Source: Vesta saturnalis (lineage: Eukaryota > Arthropoda > Insecta > Coleoptera > Lampyridae). From it: a stretch of 64,000 nt of DNA. The DNA lies in assembly GCA_036346205.1 (NCBI GenBank), contig JARFJB010000902.1, positions 2,365,501 through 2,429,500 of the forward strand, read 5' to 3'. Under the pieces are notes generated by a model. The model was not told the DNA's origin, searched no databases, and saw only the letters and a list, made by a program, of their open reading frames with translations. Below, one piece after another: positions 1-10,030 of the stretch; positions within the stretch are counted from its first letter, which is position 1; the number at the start of each line of letters is the position of its first letter. The translations under genes and the position numbers were made by a program.

Positions 1-833
1 GTTCTATCCCGTCAAAAACAATCTGATGACGAAAAAGCTAATACCGCTTTACAAGCCGTTATTGAAAACCCTGAAATACCGACAAGACAAATTGAACATC
101 GTACTGGTGTATTTATTTCTACAGCACAATTCATTTTAAATAAGAATAAGTTTCATCCATATAAATTTCGAGGTTGTCAGGGTCTTGGACCAGCTGATCA
201 GGAGTGGCGAGCCGGTTTATGCGAATGGTATACTAGAAGATGAGACGAAGATCTAAATTTTCTTTTTACAATAGTTTGGTCTGATGAAAGCACGATAACC
301 AACAATGGAATTTTCAACCGACGTAACAAACGTTACTGGGCAAAAATAATAAACCTAGATTTGGATTAATTATGTGAATGGGCATTTTGGGACGAAGAAT
401 AACAGGGCCTTTTATTTACCACAACAATATAATGCCGAACGATATTTGAACTTCCAAGGACTGATTTGGAAAATGACTTGGATACATTACCTCAAGCACT
501 TGTTAACCACTGTTGGATGCAACAAGGTGGTGCTCCAGCACATAACTCAAGAAATGTACAGGACTATCTGTTATTGCGATTTACAGGGCTGTGGACTGGA
601 AGTTACAGTAGCTTGGGCAGGCCGGTCACCCGATTTAAGTCCGTTGGATTTTTTTCTGTGGAGTTACCTGGAAAACCAAGAGTTTTGCAAATGAAGAATA
701 GATGTTAGTATCGGTTAAGGCAGCAGTTACTACAATTTCGCCAGAAACGCTAGACCGTGTTTTCAATTCTTCAATAAAAAGAGCTTACCGGTGTCTAGAA
801 AATAACGGCAACCTGTTTGAACAGCTATTGTAA
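1..833 (+). pseudogene. Relic Tc1/mariner-like transposase, cut by the window edge
   Basis: Frame 1 opens inside the helix-turn-helix (ENPEIPTRQIEHRTG) and runs to a stop near 241. Later frames continue the same protein: WSDESTITNNGIFNRR (first catalytic Asp), MQQGGAPAHNSRNVQDYL, AGRSPDLSPLDFFLW (third Asp) and the tail CLENNGNLFEQLL before TAA at 831-833. A transposase of this kind cuts its own terminal repeats and rejoins them at TA sites. The second catalytic Asp, normally in QQDGAP, reads Gly here, and several stops and frameshifts break the frame, so it is dead. The spacing and motifs match the DUF4817-type insect relatives of mariner found elsewhere in this window. Its 3' terminal repeat was not identified with certainty; a possible terminus lies near 1000. 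Confidence 0.85.
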
Positions 834-1194
834 TTAGTTAACATTAATTAAATAGGTTTAAAAGATTGAAATTTTTAACTTTGTACATAAAAAAATATTA
901 CCAAATACTAATATTAATCCGAATTTTTTTAAAAAATTAGCATCAAAACCATATTGTGTAATACATGGTTAAATGCGTAATAAAAATACTATCGAATACG
1001 GGGTGTTTCATTGGTTGCGGCGATATAAAAAAATAAAGTTGACGATTTCTCGGAGACGAAACGTCGAAAAAAAATTTGAAAACGCCATCTAGTAGAATTC
1101 AAAAAGTGACAATGCAGAAGTACCTTTGGTTTTTAAAAATCTTTTAAAATAAATGAAGGAATGACGAAAAAAGAAAAACCCAAAAATCGAATTT

Positions 1195-1600
1195 TGTTTT
1201 AAACCTCGGTAACGATCCCCTCCACTGTTTACGTCACAAAGCCCCGCCCACTGGGGCACCTTCCCCTATTTTTTTTACACGCCCACGTGGAAGGCGTCTT
1301 TTTTTATGGTCGTTTTTTGTCGGCTTTTTTTTTGTACTCGGCTACTTGATGGGTGTATTTAGGCCTTGAGATTGAACTTGGGTTTGATCTTGATCTTAAA
1401 CTTGGTGTTGGGGCTAGGGGTGACAGCTATTTTTGTTAATTATAGACCAGTTTGTTTTCCTGCATTCTGATTGGTTAATCAGGTCTTGGGAATTTTGCAA
1501 TGACTTAATTTGCTAGTTTTATAAGAAGGCCTTCGTCGCTGCCATAAAAATTGTATTCTAATAAAGAAAAATTCATAGATAAGATGATAGCAAGTGTTTT
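1195..1600 (+). promoter_or_regulatory. Promoter-like or solo-LTR-like segment
   Basis: This stretch is richer in GC than its flanks. It holds a GC-box-like palindrome (gccccgcccactggggc), an E-box (cacgtg), a palindromic CCAAT-type box near 1468-1483 (ctgattggttaatcag), a TATA-like tttataag near 1517 and an aataaa signal about 40 bp further on. TATA and polyadenylation signals so close together are typical of the U3-R part of an LTR. No partner LTR, primer-binding site or downstream gene is visible, so a host promoter is also possible. Confidence 0.3.
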
Positions 1601-2135
1601 TTCATAATAAAAAGATTTTATTTCATTTAATTTAACCTGTTAACAAGGTTATTGATTTTTTTCATAATGGATATAAAAGACTCCGACCTTAAACGATTAA
1701 GTTCTATGCAGTTTGAATTTAAGCGTTAGCTATAATATTCAATATCCGAGGTTAACCTGTATTAATTAATTTCTATCTAACATGAAGTTTAAATGCAATT
1801 CTAATATAGATAACTGTGTTTATAATGTGATTTTTCGTCATAGAATTTATTATAAAAGCGGCAGCATTATTGTTATTATTACATTTTCTTTTATTTTCCG
1901 TTTTGTAGATTGTGACCTTTTATCTATACATGAATTTTATAACAACAATATGCAATTAAGACGAATTTCACTTTGTATTGCATACAAATTACAGACGACC
2001 TCCAATAGTTGATAACACTATTGAATTGTTGTGTATATATATTAATAGTTAGAAACATATAAATTGTTTACGTTTTATTTTAATAGAGCTAGCAACTATT
2101 GAAAGGTCGACTGTTAAAGTATGTTTCTAATCACC
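1601..2135. other. AT-rich stretch without a recognised gene
   Basis: Only short reading frames with no family resemblance occur here, the longest at 1782-2012 on the + strand. Confidence 0.6.
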
Positions 2136-2225
2136 TTGCGTGTGCGTGTGCGTGTGCGTGTGCGTGTGCGCGTGCGTGTGTGTGTGTGTGTATGTGTGTG
2201 TAAGTGTGTGTCTATGTGTGTGTGC
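2136..2225. repeat. (TG)n / (TGCG)n microsatellite
   Basis: Alternating tgtgcg units grade into pure tg units with a few substitutions. Confidence 0.95.
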
Positions 2226-2387
2226 ATTAACTGCTAGGTTGTTAAAAGGAGTCCTTGTACTATTTATGAACAGGTGATACTTCGAAAATATTTTATTGAG
2301 TAGTATGACAAAACCTCTGTTAATACACCAAACACGTACGAAAAACTGTTGGGATTTACTTAGAAACAGAAAAAAGTAGTGTCGTGA

Positions 2388-2450
2388 GGATATAGTGTGG
2401 TTAGGTCAACTCTCGCGCGCGAGTATTGACCTAACCACACTTTAATATCC
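2388..2450. repeat. Near-perfect palindrome with CG-rich centre
   Basis: The arms agtgtggttaggtcaa and ttgacctaaccacact flank a centre containing ctcgcgcgcgag. The 48 bp core at 2394-2441 has two mismatched pairs in 24. The symmetry resumes as ggatat / atatcc on the outside. The right arm is followed by a second direct copy of taaccacact plus taatatc (2451-2467). Confidence 0.9.
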
Positions 2451-2472
2451 TAACCACACTCTAATATCTGAC

Positions 2473-2697
2473 TTGTTAATAAACTATTACAACATAATCG
2501 TTCAAGATGATGATGGAAACGATGACGTGTATGAGCTAAATGTATCTCATATCCAAGGTGATGGTGATGATTCACAGAAGAAGAAGAAGAAGAAGAGCGA
2601 TGAGTTAGAGGAGAAGAACGAGTCTCAAAACCATGATGATAGCGATGAATCACTGTTCAAGAAGAAGAAGAAGAAGACCGATAAAGAATGTGATTAA
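2473..2697 (+). CDS. Possible short acidic/lysine-rich reading frame, unrecognised
   Basis: The 74-codon frame alternates acidic stretches (DDDGNDD, DELEEKNE) with two runs of six lysines written as aag repeats, then stops, with an aataaa signal overlapping the stop. It resembles the charged tail of a nuclear protein or the remains of a processed copy. The upstream part has no partner exon that I recognise. Low-complexity aag and gat repeats alone could create such a frame, so a real gene is unlikely. Confidence 0.15.
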   Translation: MLINYYNIIVQDDDGNDDVYELNVSHIQGDGDDSQKKKKKKSDELEEKNESQNHDDSDESLFKKKKKKTDKECD

Positions 2698-3044
2698 ATA
2701 AATGATGCATTGTTGTTTATAATAATATCTTTTCAAACGCTAAGCTTTCCTTCAATTTTTATTAATAAACCTGTTTTTCCTAACGGTGGTTAAACCTGCA
2801 CCAAGAATGTTGCAGTTAATGCGAAAGGGCGGTTAGATGGGTAAATACAATAAGTGTGAGATTTGCATTCTTTTGCACTCTGTAAGTTAAATCATACTGC
2901 TATTTTTTGAATTGACAGCTGATTTTGTATGGTTAAGTTAAATCAGTTTGGTGTTCTTGAATTGTGGTTGGTCGGTTTTAGCAAAGTATAAAGTAGTCCA
3001 ATCAATATTTTTGAGCTGTAAACTAGCTTTCGCCGGCTGTAAGT
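2698..3044. other. AT-rich stretch, nothing recognised
   Basis: No coding, RNA or mobile-element signature was seen. Confidence 0.5.
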
Positions 3045-3185
3045 TATGACTTGATTGATTGAGATTGATTTGGTTGATTGATTGCTTGATTGATTGATAT
3101 TGATTTGATTGTTTGATTTGATCGAACGTGATTTGTTTGGGATTGATCTGATTAATTGATTTGATTAATTTGATTTGATTCAATC
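3045..3185. repeat. Degenerate (TTGAT)n / (TTGATTGA)n low-complexity tract
   Basis: Repeated ttgat and ttgattga units with substitutions. The long minus-strand frame through it (Asn/Gln/Ile-rich) is a product of the repeat. Confidence 0.85.
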
Positions 3186-3283
3186 ATTTGTATGTTTGAG
3201 AAAGAGACGATAAAGGCGAGGGAGAGACGAACATGATCAACCTCTATTATAGAAAACATTCATTAGTCTTTACACCACTAGTT

Positions 3284-4077
3284 TCACAAATGATTAACAT
3301 TGTATATTGTTTTACTATTTGCTTTGGGTTTGAGATCTACCATGAGCAATGGAAGAGGTTGTTTGGTTACTCTTTGGCGTACATTAAGGATGTTTCTTAC
3401 TGTATACCCCAGATTGACAAGCTCTTCTTTAATGTCGCCTGATGGTGTGGAATGATGGACATTTCGAATGAAAACTCTGTATGATCGATCTTCTTTGAGT
3501 TGATTGTATGGAATACAATCGTTTAATCTTTGAGGTGTCTAGTTAGCTTCCTATATGAATCTCAGGTTAAAGTGTTAATTTTAATTGTGTCACCGGCCAT
3601 TGCCTTTCCGTAATATTGCTCTTTTTCTAAGACATTGGAAATATTTTCTATCGTTTGATTGTAGCTATTAATACCGTATATGTACACCAGTGGAGGCGTT
3701 GGAATTTTTTCGTTGCTGACTGTTGGAGATTTGTTCTTGTTCTTGGTTAATATTTTCCGCTTGGAATATAATTTCATATCTGTTGAATGTTGAATGTACT
3801 TATAGATCTCGTAGAATGCTTATTATAATTGAACTGCTTAGCTTGGTGAGCGGGGGGGGGTTACTTGAGGGTGTATTAACCGAGGTGGGGAAAGTATGGG
3901 TTGATTTTGGGGCGCATATTGAGTTTGTGACTTAAATTGGGTTTGATTTGGTACGTATTGGTATTGTTCAGAAACTGGGTTATAGGTAAGTCCCGTGTTT
4001 ATTGGAATAGTTGTATTATTTATTATTGCGGGCGTTACGAGAGGCGCAGAACCAATGCCGCCCCCGATTGGAAACAT
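3284..4077 (-). pseudogene. LINE ORF1 relic (PRE_C2HC-type nucleic-acid-binding protein)
   Basis: Read on the minus strand, a Pro/Gln/Asn-rich N-terminal part (starting MFPIGGGIGSAP) is followed by PTPPLVYIYGINSYNQTIEN and EQYYGKAMAGDTIKIN, then in another frame by KEDRSYRVFIRNVHHSTP and GYTVRNILNVRQRVTKQP, ending near VDLKPKANSKTIYNV. This order matches the region before the zinc knuckles in Jockey-type ORF1 proteins, which coat the element RNA. At least two frameshifts and three internal stops are present, and the zinc knuckles and ORF2 are missing. The family assignment comes from motif recall; the breaks are seen directly. Confidence 0.8.
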
Positions 4078-4126
4078 GATTTAAATTTGCTACATATATG
4101 ATTAATAATATTGTAGAAACAGATAC

Positions 4127-4812
4127 AATCCGCGCGGCCAAAGAATGCTTGAACGTTGGTTGCGCATTCGTCCAACTTTAAGTCTCTTAAGCGCGGCATG
4201 TCACTGGCGTCGCCACCAAAAGCGCGATCCGTTTATTATCATGCATTACACTAATTAATTATTTATTTCTGCTATTAATTTACATACGTACTTGTTAATT
4301 TAACTTTATTACAATTATTGCAACAAAACGACAGTGAACCATTTTGTGTCCTATGTGAATTTTAAAGCTCACAATACTCAAATTTATTAGACGAATATGT
4401 ATAAACAAATAATTTCACAATACGTAGTAAAATAAATGAGTAGTTTTTTTAAATCCTGAATAATACTCTTAAAATACAGCCTATTCTGTTTCTATAATTA
4501 AAAATCGAACTTATACTTTTTTGATTTTCATAAACGATTAAGCTGTTGTGTTCATTTGTAATTCAAATATAAAATTTATTACTTGTCAACATGGTTATTT
4601 TTTTATTTTATAAATGTTTAAACTATTACTGGTCATATGTAATTCAAATCAATAAAATATTTTAAAATTTCTTGTGGTTTGGTGACGAATAATTGAAAAC
4701 GCGCCACCGACGCCACTGATAATGCTTTCAGTCGCTATTGCGTTAACGAGTGCGGCCGAATGCACGAACATCCATGCGCGACACGAGACATTGTTTGGCC
4801 GCGCGGACTGTA
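4127..4812. mobile_element. Possible palindromic MITE with GC-rich imperfect arms
   Basis: The sequence near 4128-4240 begins with cgcgcggccaaagaatg and ends around ctggcgtcgccacc. The reverse complement of 4690-4812 begins cgcgcggccaaacaatg and ends gtggcgtcggtggcgcg. The arms are about 110 bp, diverged, and much richer in CpG than the AT-rich middle. No target duplication was found. Two inverted copies of one fragment would explain it equally well. Confidence 0.45.
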
Positions 4813-5067
4813 CATAAGGACTAGAAAGAAATTGGCCTACAAAAATCAATAGTGATACCCTTACACTGGGGAGATTAGAATAAGGTAAGTGTATAGCGTT
4901 CCTGGGGATCGTATTCGTATGGCCGAGTGAGTAGCACGCGCATTCGGCTGGCTCTCAAGTTTATTATTATTTTTATAAATATGAAGTGCATTAAACCAAA
5001 GTTGTTAAGTTGTACATTTTCAGTGTGATGATAAGTGATAGGTAGTAAGTTTATCTTAAAAATAAAA

Positions 5068-5757
5068 ATGAGCATTAGTGACCTTCATGGGTTATCTATC
5101 ATGTTTATATCTCAAATGGAAAGTTTTGAACAAAAATTGCAATCTGTATTTGACAAATGCACAATCGATGAACTAGATGCAACAAGTCAACAACAGAAAA
5201 TATTTTGAAGTTTAAAATCAAATTCAGAACTTATTGAAACAATTATTTGGAAAAAATGTACGCAATGGAGATGAAGCAAGAAAATATAGAAAATTATTCT
5301 AGAGAGAATTGCCTCTTGTTTCTTGGAGTCCCGGAAATTAGCGATGAAAATTCCGAAGACGTTATGCACGACATCTGCATCAAGAAGTTAAACTTAAATG
5401 AATTTTCTTTATCACATATACACCGATGTCATCGAATTGGCAAACAAATGGGTAAATCTCGGCCTACAATAGTAAAGCTTACATCATATCAAATACCGCC
5501 AGAACATTTGGTCAAGAAAAAAATGTTGAAGGGTACCAAGATTTTTATCATTGAGTCATTAACTATTGACAGTTATCGTTTGTTGAAGACGGCAAGAGAA
5601 AAATTTGGTGCCAATAATGCATGGTCGTTGCATGGAAAAATTATAGTTTTTCTGCCAAATAATCAAAATAGGCAATTTAGCTTCAAAGCAGCAAATGGAT
5701 AGTCTGATTGAATTAATTTCAAGGAAAATTGATAAACCGATCCAATACAAGAATGAA
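5068..5757 (+). pseudogene. Relic LINE ORF1 of the L1-ORF1p (transposase 22) type
   Basis: An ATG at 5068 opens MSISDLHGLS and a coiled-coil-like stretch, with a stop near 5207 and a frameshift near 5240. The main frame, 5247-5702, contains ENYSRENCLLFLGVPE, LSHIHRCHRIGKQMGKSRP and an RRM/C-terminal-domain pattern ending KTAREKFGANNAWSLHGKI. This is the order of ORF1 proteins that bind RNA in L1-like and related insect non-LTR elements. A third frame carries a short tail to about 5757. No reverse transcriptase follows, so this is a truncated copy. The 151-codon frame has no ATG at its start; it begins at TTG, which argues for a broken N-terminus. Confidence 0.75.
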
Positions 5758-6230
5758 GGTCCTAATATACGCTCGAAAAATAAAAATTGAAGATATGTTA
5801 TCTATTTCGGAGCCTCTTATAATGGTAAACTTATTTTAATTTGAAAAAGAATTGATTTATACCTTGATTCATTATTTTTCGTTGCGTTAAAATTGGGTGA
5901 ATTAATTTTATATAGGAATAACCTAAATTTATGTATGTTATTTTTCTTGCTTTATTCAAATGAAATGGATAATGTTTTTGTTTATTAATTAATGAAATGT
6001 AGTGGTAAAACCCAAATATTATAAATAACTTGTACAATGTACCGGATGAGCAAATAAGAACGGCCGTCGCTATATCTTCCGATCTGATTATAGTACAGCT
6101 TTGAAAAAAAAATGTATAACAAAAGTGGCCTTGAGAAATACCTAGAAATTATTTATAGAATTGTAGGTCCACCGCTAGAGGGCGTAATTGAATACCAAAA
6201 TTTTAAAAAGCCCAATTTTGTAAAATTTGC
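5758..6230. other. AT-rich stretch; possible outer part of the 6.2 kb mariner-like element
   Basis: The sequence at about 6039-6060 (accggatgagcaaataag) resembles the cagggtgagtcattag terminus of other elements in this window and may be the left end of the relic at 6231-7480. No matching right end was found. Confidence 0.35.
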
Positions 6231-7480
6231 CTAATTAAAGGGCCAGTGAAATAATCTTGCCCGTCCTATCCATCTATCAGGATATGTTTGATTTAAAAAA
6301 TTCCTAACGTTCCTAGAGTAATGTGCCGGGCACCCATCATGTTGGAAAAACATATCAAGACGAATTGCCAGTCGTACGTCTTCTAACAGAAGTGGCAATT
6401 CGTTTATTAAAAAATCTAAATATCTTTCCCCATTAAGACTTTCATTAAAAAAATATGGTCCAATTATTTGTCTACCTAGAGTGGCGCACCACACGTTTAC
6501 AGACCAACCACCCTGATGTTGGACTTCCCGCATCCAGTGGGGATTTGTTTCTGTCCAATAGTGCATGTTATGGCGATTTACACTACCATCACTCCGAAAT
6601 GTTGCTTCATCTGACCACATAATATGTGAAAGTATTTCAGGATTTTCTCCTATTATATTTAATAGTCAGTAACAATAATCCAGTCTGCTATTGATATTTC
6701 CAGCATTTAAACCTTGGTGTAGTACTATGTGATATGGGTGCAATCTAAAATAAAAATATCTCGTTATTAACAAAAGTTTTCCGCCTGGCCCCACGCCATT
6801 TTATATTTTTATTATTTGATACCAATAATACAATTTTGGTAATAATAGTTATTTATGGTACAAATAAACGTGACATTTTATTTTATGAGAGATTTTTAAG
6901 TAATTACTGAACTGAACTTATTTGATATTTTATTACTACAGCTCGACAAAAAATGGCAGACCACATTAAACACTCAATAAATTAAACATTTTATCACAAA
7001 TTAATTATGACATAATGTCATTTACTTAGATGTAATTGAAAAATTAAAAATATGGAAATTATAGGTAGGTACTGGCTTTTAAGGATTCCGCACGCGAAAA
7101 ATTTTAATAAAAGTTAATAAAATTTGTAGATAGAAATTTATAAAGAAAGTAGTCACCTGTGTTCTCTTAGGATATTTCAAACGGTGGTTTGATTTATTCC
7201 CAAGTCCCTGGCTATATCTCGTGTGCTTAATTGAGGGTTAAAATTTACAAATGCCAAAACATTTATTGCATTTTCCTCCGTTCTACCTCTACCACGTCTT
7301 CGATACACTGGAAGATGAACCCTTCTTGTAGTACGCAAACGTTGAGCAATTCGAAGAAATACTCTGTTGCTGTGATGTCTTCTCTTTGGGTACTGCAGCA
7401 CATAAACTCTGGAAGCAACGGTTGCATTTCTTATGCATTCCATGCCATGTCAAAAGTTTCTTCATTTGTAAGAATCACAT
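6231..7480 (-). pseudogene. Intron-containing Tc1/mariner-like (DUF4817-type) transposase relic
   Basis: Exon 1 (about 7480-7157) encodes a DUF4817-like N-terminus (ECIRNATVASRVYVLQYP, RVFLRIAQRLRTTRRVHLP) and helix-turn-helix (LSTRDIARDLGINQTTV). A GT-AG intron splits an Arg codon, and exon 2 resumes with LHPYHIVLHQGLNAGN, then IMWSDEATFRSDGSVNRHN (first Asp), NVWCATLGRQIIGPYFF and FFQHDGCPAHYSRNVRNFL (second Asp), up to DRWIGRARLFHWP. The reading frame then runs off at 6231, before the third Asp (normally SPDL), so the catalytic triad is incomplete. Two TGA codons sit where Trp is expected (after GINQTTV and in LDYCY), and a stop breaks the extreme N-terminus. Motifs and splice sites are visible; loss of function is certain. 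Confidence 0.85.
6745..7156 (-). other. GT-AG intron in the mariner-like transposase
   Basis: On the minus strand the donor is cacag|gtgact and the acceptor is ttttattttag|attgc. Joining them rebuilds one Arg codon (phase 2) and gives the uninterrupted family motif REHRLHPYH. The 412 bp between them has no transposase similarity. Confidence 0.8.
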
Positions 7481-7499
7481 TTTTCTAATTATGATATCG

Positions 7500-8511
7500 A
7501 AAATGATTACCTGGATAAATTAACAAGTGCAACACGACTAATAATTTTTGACATATGTTCTCGTATTAATCATAACCTACTTGATTTCAACTGGTAATTT
7601 ACCTAATATATTAACTACCGTGTAACTGTAACAGTGTTAAAATATACCTAATATGGCTATTGTTGGGCAATTTTCATAACATGTGATACACATATCAAAT
7701 TTTTTTGGTTAATATATATTGTTTGATAAAAGATATCGAATAGCAAGTTTTACTGATATTTTTATGTAGCGAAAATTAACCAGCCCAATTGAAGATTGAC
7801 AAAAAATGTTCACGGTTTACACGTTTCTTAAGACATCTCGGGATAGAAAAAAGGTATCGACATGAGGTTTTCGCCATTTTATTGTTAATTTGATCCACTT
7901 TCATAATCCATTGTTAAAACTGCATGCTTCCATTTAATATTTTCCAAAGAGAATAGATTTCTAAAAAAAAAATAAATACCGCTCTCTAATCTACACGTTA
8001 CTTATTAAGTTGCGTTGAGTATAAAACACTTACATTGGTAACAAGAGTAAGTTTGTGAAGATCGATTAGGCAGAACCGGACTTTTTTCATAACTAGGTTT
8101 CCACTCTCCCCCACCTCTTATTTGAAAAGATAGACTAAAACTTGTAGGGTAAACCAAACAGTTATTGGAACACTTAAGAAAATTTCAAATTTAAAAACCT
8201 GTAATTGGCAGAGTTTTCTGCAGATCGAGTTGTAACTTATACAACAAGTAGGCTATAGACTTTATTGCAATATGTATGTAACCACTTAAAGATAGTCTTC
8301 AATATTTTTTAGTAACAACTATTGATTAAAAGTACTTACAAAAATTATAGTCATTGGACAGTTTACTTAGTTATAGAACACCAATATTCAGTTATTGGAC
8401 AACTGATTTAACATGTTCAAAAACTAGAAACAATTTAAAATCAACAGACAAAAAAACAAAAAATGTCAATTAGGAATGGAGTACTTAGGCACAATTTATA
8501 TACTCTTAACT
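7500..8511. other. AT-rich stretch with scattered attggaca motifs
   Basis: No gene was recognised. Motifs of the form agtNattggacag occur near 8160, 8348 and 8389 and recur beyond the other end of the pogo-like gene near 13314 and 13335. They may be subterminal repeats of that element. Confidence 0.4.
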
Positions 8512-10030
8512 TTAAAACTGGTGTGCTTCTTGGTATTGATTGAAAGGTTCGTCAGTACCTTCATGCCCGGTATCTTCGCCAAATTTATCATCCGAGTCAC
8601 TACACTTTAAATTGTAGCAGTTGTGACATAAATTAATCATCATCGCTAGGTATGTACTGTTTATGCAAATTAATTTGTTCGACTGAACATATTTGAACAA
8701 ATGGAACAGTGAACCTTCTTCGAATTCTTCTTATTGATAGACTAGCTTTTAGTTACTTTTTTTTCTGTTTTCAGTTTTCTTTCTTGTTTTTGTTTTTCTT
8801 TGTCGTCCTTCAACTCTTGCTTTTTCCGTAGCATTTCTTGGTATTTTGCAGATGTTATCGCAAAAGGAAGTCTTTCAATGTTACGTTTACCTTTTCGTTC
8901 TGATACCGAAGGAGAGGTTAAGAAATTGCCCAGAAAATTACGTCTAACAACAATTTTACTTGTAGATGGTACGTCATAGATATTATTATATTGTTGAGTT
9001 CGAGTATCATTGATACTTGGTTGAAAAAATATTTATATTTTCTGTACCATTTTGCTCTGATATTATTTGAGTAGTTTTAATTGGAGACTGAATAACTATA
9101 TTTTGAATAATATTAATGTTTGTTTCTTAATTTTTTTCGAACCGTTGAATTATCTGAATGTTTTGGATCATCTTCAAAAAAATTCAAAATTTTAGACAAC
9201 GACCCCAAATTTTCATCAGTGTGTGGATTGTCTGTTGAATTTTTTTTTAATTTTTTAAACTTTGAATTTTCTCAGAACCTAAGATATTTACAAAAGTAGC
9301 ATAGTCCATTTTTGGTTGCTCCAAAGGTTCTTCTGGAGTTTTAAAATCTTTCTCAAATTCTTTACCTAAACATTTTGTATAGTCAATATCATCTGCTTTA
9401 AAAGGGAATAACCCACAAACCTTAAAATCATTAACTACTGTTTCAGTTTCAAAACTTTCTTTTATCGCTTGTTCCAGTATAGAAGCACATACAATTCTAT
9501 TTATTATGTCTCCTGGATGTTGATCTTCCCATTCTCTTACGGACTGACGCCAAGCTTCTTTAACTGGACGGAAAATAGAAATGTCGCAGGGTTGTAAAAT
9601 CCTTGTGGCGTTAGGATAAAGTGCAATTATTTCAATTTGCACAACATACTTCACTGGTAACTTAAAGGACTCCTGTGGCCATCTACGAACAGAATGACTG
9701 GCAGTTTAATATTCTTTTCGATTAGATGGGGGTACGAAGAATATATCTGTAAAATATCTTTACAGTCATGCAGCCATTATCGCTTCTGCCCACACCCCAT
9801 TTAGGATTAAAACCTTTAGCAACTTTTTCAGGGATACGTTGATAAGGGTAAATAACCATGGGTACCCAAATTTTACCGTCTGCTGAAAAGGTAAACATAA
9901 CAGTGACGTTTTCTTTTGAAGAACTTTTTTCGACACTATAAACATTTTTTTATCGAATACTTTTCCAGTAGATGGATATATTTGAAATCTTGACTCATCA
10001 CCATTAAAAACTCTTAAGAGTTTGTAACAT

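Noticed and set aside
1782..2012. 76-codon plus-strand frame
   Set aside because: Ile/Phe/Tyr-rich composition typical of AT-rich non-coding DNA, no recognisable motif and no supporting context.
2938..3183. 81-codon minus-strand frame rich in Asn, Gln and Ile
   Set aside because: It is simply the translation of the ttgat repeat.
4890..4950. Possible tRNA-derived SINE head (tggccgagtgagtagcacgcg)
   Set aside because: It matches an A box at most positions, but no B box or tail follows; more likely part of the 5' region of the LINE ORF1 relic.
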